Under the pieces are notes generated by a model, which saw only the letters and a list, made by a program, of their open reading frames with translations, ran no database searches and was not told where the DNA came from. The position numbers and the translations under genes are program-made. A stretch of 64,000 nt of DNA from Adiantum capillus-veneris (lineage: Eukaryota > Streptophyta > Polypodiopsida > Polypodiales > Pteridaceae), in contig CM043956.1 in NCBI GenBank assembly GCA_014529385.2, positions 88,159,221 through 88,223,220 on the forward strand. Reading direction: 5' to 3'. Below are positions 9,348 through 20,785 of the stretch, one piece after another; the stretch's first letter is position 1, and every line of letters starts with the position of its first letter.

Positions 9348-10643
9348 AGACTTCATACGCGTATGAAGTCTCCAGAGCCAAAAAGAGACCAAATTTGGAA
9401 AAAACTAACTGTACGAGAGTGTGCAAATGAGTAGTTATACCCTAGGAACACCTTAAGTTGGGAGTCTTGGCAAAGATTTGGGGACCAAACACCAAAAGAT
9501 GGAGTGGTTGTAATAAGAAAAAATCAGAAACTTGTGTTTGGAAGCACTTTTAAGCTCTAAACTTTGCTGAGACCATATGTATATGCTGATAAGTAAGGGG
9601 AACTTAAGGAAGAAAAAAATCTGAATTCTGAGATAGAGGACTTCATACCTGTATGAAGTCTTCAGGGTAGATTGGACAGTAATTTGCATGTGGTCAGCAC
9701 TAAGCCATTTATAAGGGTTATCTAAGCCTGACTACAAGAATTCATATCATTTGGTCAGCTAACTTTACTTTTGGAGAGTTTATAGCAAATTCTAACCAAA
9801 AACAAAGAAAAGTGGGGAATTGGTTAATCTTTGGCATTGAAACTTGATTTTGAGCACATAGGCTTAGAATACACATCAAAGAGAACCTTGGGCTGAGGTT
9901 TAAGTTCATTTTGATCAAAAAGTATTTATAACGTATAAAGACTAGCAACCGAGAATAGAGCCAAACTGAACAAAGGGAGATGCTCAAAGTTTCCTAAAGC
10001 CTTGGGGAAGCCCTTGATTCATATTTCATTGCATTTGGATCAAAACAAAGCTTAAAAAGAACAAGAAATAATGCAAACACTCTACATACCCCTCTTTTGG
10101 TCACAAATTGAACAAATTTGATTCCTAACTCAATTTAGAGAATTTTTGTGAGGTCCTTGAGTGCTAGACTACCTCTGGAGAAAGATACATGTCAATAGGC
10201 CCTAAAAGTCTTTATATGCATATAAAGTATTTTTGATGCTATTGACCAATAATTGAACTTAAGACCACACAAGGGGTGTCAACACTCAACAAGAAGCATT
10301 GATTTGCAAAAATCTAGTCAATTTTGTCAGAGAGACTTTATACATGTATAAATTCTTTCTGACCCTATTGACTTCCAAAGTTGAAATGGGATATATCATT
10401 GCATTCTAAGAGACCTTACATGCCACTAGCCAATATTACACTCAAGTTGGAAAGAATATGAGTGTGCAAGTGCTAAGAAATAGAAACAAGATCCCAAATC
10501 GACCTGCATCACCTTGTAACTCATACTAAAGTGGTCGAATTGTTATTTTGAAAATTTGTGTGGGTTTCATGAGTGGTGGAGAACCTCTGGTGAAGAAAGA
10601 TTACCATTTCTAATAAAAAAGTCTTTATACGCGTATAAAGACT
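9348..10643. repeat. Array of six palindromes, mostly about 287 bp apart, in the element leader
   Basis: The palindromes are: 9348-9371 (perfect 24-mer, half-site AGACTTCATACG), 9639-9660 (same, one central mismatch), about 9921-9943 (degenerate, TTTATAACGTATAAA), 10210-10227 (perfect, half-site CTTTATATG), 10337-10352 (perfect, half-site TTTATACA) and 10620-10643 (perfect 24-mer, half-site AGTCTTTATACG). Centre-to-centre spacings are about 290, 282, 286, 126 and 287. The consensus is G-W-CTTYATACGCGTATRAAG-W-C. The DNA between them is diverged. The array fills the non-coding leader (8895-11020) between primer site and gag; no ORF of note lies there. Confidence 0.75.
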
Positions 10644-11021
10644 GACAGCTAGATTTTAGAGCAGACATCATATCTGGAGACTGCCAAGTAATCCACTTAG
10701 CTCTGACAACACCTTTTGTTAGTCCATTCTGTGATTATAACATATACTGGGGATCAACCCTTCGAAAGGAAATTTGGACAGGAAAAAACTCGCATGTTCT
10801 TCCTAATCAATACTGAATGTTATTAACAAAGAACCATCATTGACAAGGAATTGCAGAGTCTAACGTTTTGTAGAGATAGCCAGCAAACGAAGTCCAACAA
10901 GTACATACCAATCTAAAGTGCAAGCAATCAACCAAGTGAAGAGCCAAAATAGTCAGAGGAAGACACGACAGAGTGAACTCAAAAGGTAAAAGGTTTGGAT
11001 TTGTAGTGGTGTATTAACGGA

Positions 11022-13076
11022 TTGAAGTATTTGAGATCAAGAAGAAACCTTCAAAGAGACAAGAAAACACCAAGTGATCAGGTCATCATAGTGTCTACGG
11101 AAGAGAGTGTGATTCAATCAAGGGTAAATCCACTAGCACCAATCATAGAGGACGTAAGTGGGATCAACACCTCCTCTGGGCAATCCTTTTATCTCAAGGC
11201 AAACCAAAACACGGTGATGGACCATACAATCCAAGGAGAGGGAGGGAGCACCTTAGAAGCCCTCCTCAGACATTAAGGTTTACAACCCTTTACTTAGAAG
11301 GACCAAATATCCAGGGGGATTTGGTTTATGCTGATGAAAGGGGATGAAAAAGCATATGTATTGAGGAAAAACCAGCAGAAGGAGTGGATGTCCTTCTAGA
11401 ATAGGATGATGGGGATAGATTCCGTGATGAGGAGGGAACACATTACCTTATAGTTAAGGATCCAGAGAATTACAACAAGTATGGGGATAATTTGGTAAAA
11501 GGGAATATGATTTTTGAAATCAACAAAATACATTCCTAAGGCCACCCTAGTGTTTGAGAAGATGGTGACTAAAGTTACGACTAGCCATGGAGCAGTAGGA
11601 TCTATGAGCACCTAAATGGAAGATTCAATACATATTTTTGATGCCTAGCACCATTTGCCTTTGAGCTAGGCACAAAAAAGGCTCTGTACTTGTTCTCTTA
11701 TGAATCAGGTGAGGGAAGCATCATAATATATGTTGACAAATATGGATGTGAGTATAAGCCAATAGAAAAAGCAGAGGTAGCAAGATTGATAGCCACTAGG
11801 GTGATCCCAACAGAACTTGCTACCATGCAAGGACTAAACCCTACCCCCAGTAAATCTACTAATCCTTTTGAAGAAATGGAGGATGAGATCAGAATCTCAG
11901 TCAGAGAAGCTGGAATGGTAGAAATACCAGCCTTTCCTTCATATCTCAACACAAATCTAGAAACACTACAATCATGGTTGCGACCTACGATAATGAGAGA
12001 ACAAGAATTCTATAGAAGTGAAGACCCTATTACAAATAGTTTATATGTGACTCAAATAGTCTCACCTATGCGCATGTACTCTTATTCTTATCCCAAGGAA
12101 ATCAAGGGACCAACCACGATCCCAATCACAACAGAAAGAGGGTTTGTAAGGGAACCACCTGTGGAAAGGTCCTACAGAGGAATTGGGATGGGAGGAGTAG
12201 TTGATGAAAGATTGAGGCATGAACCATACCCTGTGAGGAGAGAGGACATGGAGATATGGATCGATTGGTAGAACAAAGACGTGTAAGACCATCTTAAGAA
12301 CAAAAATGGGTACACAAGAGGTATTCATGAGAAGGAGATCCTAGAGATCATGTGGCAAAATTTTTGCGAGTGATCTGAGCAGAAGAGGTTAGAGACTTTG
12401 ATACACAATTTGTAGGATTTGGACTCACATTAGAGGAAGACATTGCCACATGGTTTGACTCTGTGGAAAGACGAGATTTTGGGACAATCCAAGAGGTTTT
12501 TGATGAGTTTGTGGAAGAATTCTCTCAAAGAGGGATAGCTCACAATACTATCTCTCAAATCCACAAGTTTAAATAGAAAGATGGAGAATTTGTTAGGAAG
12601 GCAGCCCTACGATTGAAACAATACATGAAGTTCTATCCCCACTGGAAGAACTATCTACTCAATCCAAACTGATGTTGATATTTATCCAAGGATTGAGAAA
12701 TGCAGATCTTCAAAAAGATTTGTATATAAAGAAAATCCCAACTCTAAATGAGTTAACCAAAGAGGCTTTGTTCCTTGTAGATAATTGTGAGATCTACATA
12801 GTCGGAGATCTAAGGGACAAAGATGATTCATCATCATCTCAACAAAGTGGATCAAAAAACGGGAGAACTGTACAACGAAACGAACCAAGAGTAAACCAAG
12901 AGCGATTGATAGAGGAGGTGCTAAAGAGGATTAGCCCATTTTCCAAGCTAGAAGATAAAGCTAAACCTTTAAAGTGGTGTGCCATTGAACAAAAATGGAC
13001 AAATCATGTTACTGAGGAATGCTACTACAACAAAGGGTACGTGGAGTCTTACCGTATGGCGAGCAAGATTTTCTGA
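11022..13076 (+). pseudogene. Broken gag of the tRNA-Asp-primed element
   Basis: Fragments in changing frames: 11022-11276, 11690-12271 (acidic and proline-containing N-terminal gag), an untracked stretch at about 12360-12600 with LTLEEDIATWFDSVE (the gag core A-x-W-F motif), and 12672-13076 with LIFIQGLRNADLQKDL, NELTKEALFL and a C/H motif WCAIEQKWTNHVTEECYYN that looks like a modified knuckle. The order is that of a plant Ty3/gypsy gag. Protease and polymerase are missing; the element stops near 13.1 kb. Several frameshifts make it inactive. Confidence 0.6.
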
Positions 13077-13901
13077 GCGAAGGAAAATCCGAGCAAATGA
13101 AATAAAGAAACAAAATGGGTTTTGATAACCAAGATGAATGAAGATCCTACTTTAATAATAGTAGGGTCTTGAATCCGTAAGTAATCGTAGCAATATAATT
13201 GTTCAAAATTAGACTCTAGATTCTTTTGCGCATTTGATACTTGATGTCGAGCAATGAGAAACCCAAGCTAGTAGCAAAGCTATTACAAACCATACAATGA
13301 TCCACAACTACATTCAACACCATAATTTTTATTGTAACTTTAATTTTACGGAGCAATCTAATGCAAATCAACAATGCTCATACACCTACAAAGTTTCTAA
13401 ACTATACCAAGAGAGAATTGCCATATCTTATACAAAAAAGAGAGAGATTTCTTTAGAGTTGTAAGAAAACAAGAGGAATATTTAGTGGAATATAGAGAAC
13501 AGCATGTCGTGCCTTTGCACTCTAATAACAACAAGAAATGCTATGGTTCTATCTCGTGACTATGAAGAGTCACACTCGTCATCAATAAAGACATTGCGTC
13601 TCTGACACTTCTTGTGGGTGTCAAAATCATATCGTATATCATCAGCCATGGTTTTTGCAATCCCCTCAACATAAACTGGCAACACACTTCCATACAAAAA
13701 GAAAAAGATAAGTCTGACAATCCACATGCAAGCAATACAAAATATACATCATAAAAGCACAAGAAATCTCAAATTGTTGCTTGAATCATTATCCATAATT
13801 TTCAAATACTAAACAATGATACAAAAAAGTGACAAAATATCATAAAAGTATGATGGAAACATAAAATAGGTGGGGGAAATGAAGTGTAAGGTGGACTCTC
13901 A
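13077..13901. other. Intergenic stretch, 3' flank of the methyltransferase gene
   Basis: No coding signal. It presumably includes the 3' untranslated region of the minus-strand gene ending at 13902. A small inverted repeat (GATCCTACT / AGTAGGGTC, about 13143-13169) is the only structure seen. Confidence 0.4.
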
Positions 13902-15094
13902 CTAGTCATCAAAGGGTTTGACACGCGAAGGCATGTCACCCTCATCATCAACATCAAGAGAGGTGGAGGCTCCCTCTCTACTTCGCTTTTTAGGGCGAAA
14001 TAATGGTTGCACATAATCTGAAATCAAAGTGTCATCAATATCGACTGCTACACACACCCGCCTTGTGCCTAAGCATGCTGCCAATACGGGTGTTGTACCA
14101 CATCCCAACTCCAAACAAAGACCTCCAGGCCTACAAAGAAGCTCCACAAAACATGCAATAAAAGAGTGACTTCGCTGCAAGCCACCACGCCATGGCTCCC
14201 CTGATGATGATGTGGCTAGAGAAGACTCTGGAAGATGGTGCATCATGTAAGAATCCAAAGGTTGCATGCCAAGACAATTGAATAGTGGGGTGGGGTGCTC
14301 TCAACCACAAAGCAAGGTGGTTGCATGCCAACCCTATGCACCATAAGTAAGAGAGAACAATGACACCACACCACCACATAGACAATTAGAGGGCAATCAC
14401 AATAATAACAACACACCAAAATGAGAAACAAACAAGTTAATATGTAGAAGAGCATTACCTCAATCCGACCACCAAAGCTATTACCATAACCATAAGCTCC
14501 ATGATGGAGGACCACAATGCGACAATGAATAGCCATCTCTGATGCACGACAAAATCTCTCAACCCAGTCAATGGTATCTCCTGCAACAAGAGGTTTCAAA
14601 AGTCACAATAGAACACACAACAAAAATCGACAAGTATTGTACAAAATTATGATTGAAGCAAAAACCTGCCATAGAGACCATGATCAACAACCACCCTGAG
14701 TCTGACAAACTCGAATATGCAAGTTGCATGCATGCACGAACATGATCCTCACTACAAATATCCCAAAGGGGTACAATAGGTGAGGCTAATGGGGAACCAC
14801 CAAAGGGAAGATCCAAAAAAATAAAATCAGTAGCCCATGCAACTGTTCTCCCACCACGCACGCACAAGGTCCCATCAAGGTGTGCACATCCCATGTGCTC
14901 ATAAACACGAATCCATGCCGGATGTCGAACACCGGCCCTAAAATCAGCAGCAATGGCTATGTAGTCCCCATAAATGGCCATGCATCGTGAGTCAGGCAAT
15001 GAGGACAAAGATGACCAGGGAGTATCAACAATGTAGACAAAAGAAATGGTTTTCTTTGCAACAATCTCCCCAAGAGCTACTGCGATACAAGAGG
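13902..15094 (-). CDS. Beta-type DNA amino-methyltransferase domain (exons 9-11)
   Basis: The motif order is that of beta-class N6-adenine/N4-cytosine methyltransferases (N6_N4_Mtase family). A catalytic-type loop FIFLDLPFGGSP comes first (DPPY/F equivalent, here with Leu in place of the first Pro). Then comes SDSGWLLIMVS (motif V-like), and finally LELGCGTTPVLAACLGTRRVCVAVDID, the S-adenosylmethionine-binding motif I with G-x-GTT and the acidic end of strand 2. The three exons (15094-14666, 14580-14459, 14297-13902) are open without stops and end at a TAG after PSRVKPFDD. The likely substrate is an exocyclic amino group in DNA; adenine versus cytosine cannot be told. The L in DLPF needs one C-to-T change from DPPF. 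Confidence 0.7.
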
Positions 15095-15431
15095 CTAAAC
15101 AAAGTGACTTAACTCCAATAAATGAACAAAACAAACGATTGCATCGCAAGTGAAAGCTCACCATGCTCTCGCTCCATGTTTGCATCCACCCTAGTTTCAA
15201 CAATCACCTCCTTTCCCTTGCGAGAAGTATTTGTAGCTTGAAAAAAGAAAAAAAACACAATAGTATTACCGGTATGCAAAACAAATAATTTTAGGAAAAA
15301 GAGAATTTAAAGCTCTTACACACAACTATGTTTGAGACTGTTTTGAGTAACCATTTACCCGATATCACCTCATCCACTCTAAGAGGGAGAGGCACATCGA
15401 TGGATGTGCCACCAAATCTCATAGTATCGTG

Positions 15432-15474
<43 letters not shown>
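15432..15474. repeat. (CT)n microsatellite within an exon of the methyltransferase gene
   Basis: About 42 bases of CT, read on the coding strand as alternating Arg-Glu (RERE...). It lies between ASGHVLA and ELHDTMRFGG with the reading frame preserved on both sides. Confidence 0.85.
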
Positions 15475-15477
<3 letters not shown>

Positions 15478-16702
15478 GCCAATACATGCCCAGAAGCCAT
15501 GTCTATCCACCATGGACATGCCTCCATCTCCCAAGTAGTGAGCTTATGCATGGAAGGGGAGTACATGCATCCTTGCCCAGTAGATCTAGTTGTGCCCACT
15601 GCTTAGCTAAGAATGGAATCCCTGGTAGAAAGCCTTTTCCAACCAATAATAATAGAAATCTAAAACAAAATAAAAAAATAACATCACTACATACTTCATA
15701 ATTATGAAAAGCTTGAAATAAAAGTATGATGAGCTTGACATGTAGGCTAGTTGCTGAGATGCCATGCGTACTGTATCCACTTTCTTCAAAGCTTGCTTGT
15801 CAACATCTTTTGTCTTAGCTTCAAGAGAGGTCTCCAAAGGATAAAGCTAGGGTCGTGCTTCAAACTTGAGCTCCTCAAAGTAAGAGGAAAGAGAGCAATC
15901 ATGAGGCAACAAAATACCACCAGCAATGTTTCTCAAGTCCTCCACAAACTTTGTGGCCCTATCAAAAATCCTTTGTAGAAGGCCCTCTCTACGGATCCAA
16001 CTACATAACAAGGAAGATGAGAAAAAACTAAAATAATCACAAAAAACTAGCAAATCTACATCAAAGATCCTTGAAAGTCAAAAGAAACTTTACTCACATG
16101 CGATACACATGATCTCCTTTCTTTAAACCATAAGAGGATCTAGTAATTTTATCTGCCTCAAGCAAGCAAACCCATAACAGTTCGCTCAAGACAGGAGCAT
16201 CATGAATAGCAATCAAGTTCAGTTTCTCAAGCATAGCCCAACTATCAGGACCCCATTTGAGTGCAAGAACTCAAACCATCCAATCCGGTCCAAGATTCGG
16301 ATCAACAATATTTAGCAACTGCAGTTTTTGATCAACGAATAGAAAACCAAGTGTAAACAGCTATTACACTATGTGAAAAACACCCAAAAAAAAAATAATT
16401 CAACCACCTTCCCAACGCGCTCTCCATATTTGAGTGCTAAATCATTCAATATTTTCTCCTCCTCTTTTATAAGTTCTTCATTTGTCATTGTGTGCCTAGC
16501 TTGCTCTATTCTTTGGCTCAATTCCTTGGACATTTGAACCTTCAACACATACTTCAAAATAAATACCTTGCAAAAAACAAGCACATACTCTTTGGCTCAA
16601 TTACTTGGATATTTTATCCTTCAATATACAATTTAATATATGTAATTTTCAAAAAAAAGAAAATATAAGATTGTTCCAAAAAAGCAAGCCAAAGACACTC
16701 AC

Positions 16703-17267
16703 ATCGTATAAGAGCTTTCACAAGTATCGACGAGTAAGTGGGTACCAAGGCTCCACACCCTTCGAGTATTTCTTACGGACTGCAACAATCAACTTTTGAT
16801 CTTTTTCTGGTAGCCCTGCTACATAGGTTTCATGATCTGCTGCACAAATGTGGGAGCAGCTGACAAGCTCATCCCTAAGATGCGTGACTACAAGAGCATG
16901 TGTATTCATGCTATTCCAAGGTCATATACAATATAAACAAAGTAAAAAACACAACATAGAAATTTCTAGCTAAAATATATAGAAATTCATGAAGCTTACA
17001 AATTCATTCTTTGCAAGCTACTAAGCAAAGCTATCTCTGGCAGTCGAGTAGGATCAATAACTGTACAAAGCACACTACAATGTTTCTCTCAATCAATGGA
17101 GAATCTCTCTTTGATAGCAGCCATCCAAGCGACCGTTCTATGATTACCCTCCCAAACATAGAACATTTTATTAGAGAGAACTTGAAGATTTGGTCTTTTA
17201 GAAAGCTCAATTTCAAACTCTTTATGTATATCAACCCATATTGGGTCCCATGAAGCAATAAGGTCCT
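16703..17267 (-). other. ParB-like domain segment (exons 2-3)
   Basis: The GNHRTVAW motif and, 35-40 residues later, a SLQRMNF motif reproduce the spacing of the CTP/phosphate-binding box II and the box III (ENIQR) of ParB-family proteins. The intron between exons 2 and 3 falls within box III (MNF spans the junction), supporting the splice model. A TGA at 17089-17091 interrupts between the two boxes. The classical ParB helix-turn-helix is not evident; the next exon encodes a charged helix (SKELSQRIEQARHTM). Confidence 0.6.
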
Positions 17268-18501
17268 CTGCAAAAAATATAACCATAGGCAGAGAAGCAC
17301 ACTCAACTACTATTTATGAGAGAAACAAAAAACACCATAGAAACAGACAGTAGGAAAGACCAAAGCAGAGAAATGAAATACCTGTCACATAAGCTTCCTC
17401 CTTCTTGCAATTCCAAACTGAAACAATAAAAGCTCCTTTTTCTTGCATGTAGCCCTCCTTTGCAAAAGCAGCTTTCAATCCACTAACATCATCTCGTAAG
17501 CCTCTCACCCTTGCATAAGGGATCAATCGACATAAAGGAATTGGTAGACAATCAAAACAACTAAACATGCGAGTACATTGAAGAATATCTTGTCCTCTAT
17601 GGATGTAAAGTTTGTTCTCTTCCTCTGTCTCAGGCTCTACTGCTACTTCATCTCTTATGACATAAGGCACTATTTGAAAACATGCCTCTTGTGGGGCAAG
17701 AGATTCATCAACATCATTTATGGAGCCAAGCCCCAAGTCCTGACTTTGCATCTCCTCCTCCTGTGTCTCCAAACCATCTGTCATATCTGTGATAGAGACT
17801 TCACTTATTTGATCACTGCTCTCTAAGATATTGGAAGCTTGAGTTGAAGAAAGCCGTCTCCCTCTGCGACCTCGTCCACGAATTGAAGGACTTGCAAAAC
17901 AAAACCAAAAACAATTTATTTATTTCACTAAAATTCCCTCTAGGCGTCCATGCTGATGAGGATGCCTAGAGGCAATTCAAAAAATCAAAACTTTATCTTA
18001 TTGATCTCCACCTTAGCATCCATGTCACAAAAGATTGATAGAGGAGAGCTAACAATTTTTAAAAAATCATGATTAAATTCCCTCTAGACATCCATGTCGG
18101 TGTGGATAGCTTGAGGAAGCTTAATGAACTTCATAAGAAACGAATAAATTCAATGCGAGAATGAATCACTACCCCTAAACCAAAGTCACAAGAAACCCCT
18201 TCTAGCCATCCACGCCGGCGTGGATGGCTTCAGGTAGTTTTAAGAGAAGCTATGCAGCTCTGAAGATTTCTAGAGAGAACTTACAAATAGGTAGATTTTC
18301 ACATTCAAAACTCCTTCTAGCCATCCACGCTAGCATGGATGGCTACAGGTAGTTTAGGCTTCTTCTAATACAAAGTTTAGTTAATCTTGGTAGAGCTTTG
18401 GCAACTAATCCCAACACAAGCACTCGCTAGAAGAGTTGGAGGTCCGATTTTGAAAAGCAAGTGGAAGGTCATGGAGTAAAGATTGTCTATGGGACTCTAT
18501 G

Positions 18502-18607
<106 letters not shown>

Positions 18608-18675
18608 ACGGGGGGTGCAACATCTCTCTCGTGTTGTGCAGGGCACGCTCCCAAGGCTGTAGGTTGTGGGAGGGC

Positions 18676-18683
18676 TATATAAG
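18676..18683 (+). promoter_or_regulatory. TATA-box candidate
   Basis: TATATAAG within GGGCTATATAAGCCC, 72 bases downstream of the CT tract on the plus strand. A pyrimidine-rich tract next to a TATA box is usual for plant promoters and for LTR U3 regions. No plus-strand ORF of note follows within 2 kb, so it may belong to a decayed LTR. Confidence 0.4.
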
Positions 18684-18870
18684 CCCAAGCTCAACTCCAA
18701 TCAAGATTTACACAGAGAGCCTTACTGACAACACATAGAGTTACAATTTACAGAAGGTTTCTTTTAGTTTTAATTTAAACATAACATAAGCTTTACAAAT
18801 GTTATCTAAAGCATTGAAAAAAAAACTACCTGTAGCCATCCACGCCGGCGTGGATGGCTACAGGTAGTTT

Positions 18871-20378
18871 GCAAATGTACCTGGCAGGAGGTTTCCGGGC
18901 CGAGGTAGACTCCCTTCTCCCCATGGCTGAGGTAGACTCCCTTCTCCCTTCTCCCTTCTCCGAGCTTGGTTGCTCCCGAGTCTCAAGATTCAAGAACCGC
19001 AAGGCAGTAGAGGTTTTCAATGAAACGAAGTAGAGATTATCTTGAAAGGGCTGCTCAAGAAGTCTTCAAAGGGCAAGAGCACAGGAGAGATGGAGAGGCC
19101 ATAGCGCAGGAGAGTTGGAGAGCAAGCAAAGCTTGAATAAGGCAAGAGAGCACAAGCGCTGGAATTTTGGTGAGGCAAACGATCACGCAAGGAGGTAGGA
19201 AAGCGCAGGAGAAGGGATTGCGCAGAGAGAGAGGGGCTCCTGTGAGAAAGGCAAACAATAGCGTTAAAAAAAGCAGAGAGATGGGCGCCTGTTAGCTAGC
19301 GTTAAAAAAAAACACTAGGGGCCACGCCCCCTTTCACGAAAAGATTTTTTCATTCCCGAGAGTAGGAAGATTTACATAAACATTAGCTTTGAAAAGATTT
19401 TTAATTTCCCGAGAGTAGGTGGACAAACAATAGCTTTTAAGACGTTTCCAACAAATTATTGCAGCACAAGATACTGTGAATTTCACAAGCCTTGCACTTT
19501 CACTGTGGACCACTTTTAGAAAAAAACCGGGGTCTAGTGTATTTTAACCGGCTGAAATTATAAAATCCTGGTTAGATTTTGAGCTTGCCTTTAAGAAAAC
19601 CGGAAAATTTACACAAGTTTTAGTGTAATTACCGGCAAAAGCTTCAAATTTTGACCTAAAAACCGGGAGAATTTCAAGTTTCCCCTTATTTTGTTCGGTT
19701 ACCAAAAATGTATTTTTCTAGCCTTGCTGAGGATTGATTAAGGTTGAAGCTTGCGCTTCAAATGTGTAAAACAACCAATATAAGAAAATGATTGTGCAAG
19801 CTGCAGGAAGGGTCCAATGCGTAGTTACTGGACATACTCGTAGTAGCAAAAAAGGTTTCAATGAATACACTTTGAACTTAGATCCGTTTTTGAGTTCTTA
19901 GCATGTATTTTTTCACAAATTGCCATGCAAAAAGGGTAGTTATATCTAAAAATAAAAGCGATATTTAAAGCTTATGTAGCATACCTAAACTCTATTTTTT
20001 AGCATCTTTTATTATGAAAAGCTACAATTTGTTTTGCCATTCAAGAAAATTTAATCTCCTTTTTCCGGAATGTTTGAAATTTTAGGGGTATTTTGGGAAT
20101 TCCAACAAATTAGAGGGGTAAATGTGCAATTTTTCTGTTATTAACTAAGAGCAGCTATGAACTGATGGCCTCTCTAACAAAATTAATATGCAACCTCTCT
20201 TTCAGGCACGCAAAATCTTATCTTAGAATTTAATAAACCAAAAACACTCAGCAGTGTGTAAACACCCTTAACTTTGGCATGGGATATTGTGCATGGGACA
20301 TTTAATTGGGTAGGTGAAGCTCGAAAAGTCATTATTATGCTCGCTTGACTGAAAATCGTAAAACTCAAAGAACTAAAA
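18871..20378. other. Non-coding stretch with an ACCGG motif cluster
   Basis: No supportable gene. Five direct ACCGG motifs occur at 19526, 19547, 19599, 19631 and 19662, in an otherwise AT-rich segment. A pair of GAAAAGATTTTT...CCCGAGAGTAGG repeats lies at about 19338 and 19391. The small minus-strand ORF at 18826-19020 reads partly through the palindrome and simple repeats and is not convincing. Confidence 0.4.
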
Positions 20379-20570
20379 GCAGGCTCGTTTTTTCAGTGTT
20401 TTGAAAATTAAAAGCAAGCTTGTTTTTTTAGTGTTCTTAAAACTAAAATAGATTCTTTTTTAGTGTTTTTAAAATTAAAAGCAGGCTTGTTTTTTTAGTG
20501 TTCTTATAACTAAAATAGATTCTTTTTTAGTGTTTTTAAAACTAAAATTAGGCTCGTTTCTTAAGTACTT
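20379..20570. repeat. Tandem array of 33-34-bp units
   Basis: About six AT-rich units of the form GCAGGCTTG-T-rich-AGTGTT(C/T)TTAAAACTAAAA, alternating between two subtypes so that the higher-order period is 67 bp (GCAAGCTTG at 20414, GCAGGCTTG at 20481). It lies about 215 bases upstream of the MULE-like gene. Confidence 0.7.
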
Positions 20571-20785
20571 TATATTTCGTGTTGTGACTATATTATATAG
20601 TGAGTTGTTTTACAAGATAGTAATTGTTGTTCATGGGAACAAGCACATGCAATATTCCTAGTGGCTTGTGGTTATGGATAGAATTTTAAGGATATCAATC
20701 TGCTCTATTTAGACCCTCTGCATCAATCAGAACCATGCCACTGCTCTTTGATATTCTTACCTTCTGCGAAACACACTATTAACCC

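Larger units (their letters stand above)
13902..17890 (-). pseudogene. ParB-like domain fused to beta-type DNA amino-methyltransferase
   Basis: Eleven exons with phase-consistent GT-AG junctions can be read on the minus strand: 17890-17382, 17267-17000, 16910-16703, 16566-16408, 16318-16098, 16000-15740, 15621-15320, 15236-15162, 15094-14666, 14580-14459 and 14297-13902, about 985 codons. The N-terminal acidic region is followed by ParB signatures: YVWEGNHRTVAWMAAI (box II-like G-x-HR) and ALLSSLQRMNFMNTHALV (like the ENIQR box). The C-terminal third is a methyltransferase, and a basic RPKKRSR (possible nuclear signal) lies near the end. ParB-methyltransferase fusions are familiar from phage and bacterial DNA-modification genes, not from plants as far as I know. 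In-frame stops lie at 17089 (TGA), 16718 (TGA), 16271 (TGA), 15847 (TAG) and 15603 (TAA), with no frameshift. The true 5' exon upstream of 17890 was not found. It may be a pseudogene or a mis-split gene. Confidence 0.7.

Noticed and set aside
18826-19020. Small minus-strand ORF as the first exon of the ParB-methyltransferase gene
   Set aside because: It reads through the 48-nt palindrome and CTTCTCC-type repeats, and no donor site linking it to 17890 was convincing.
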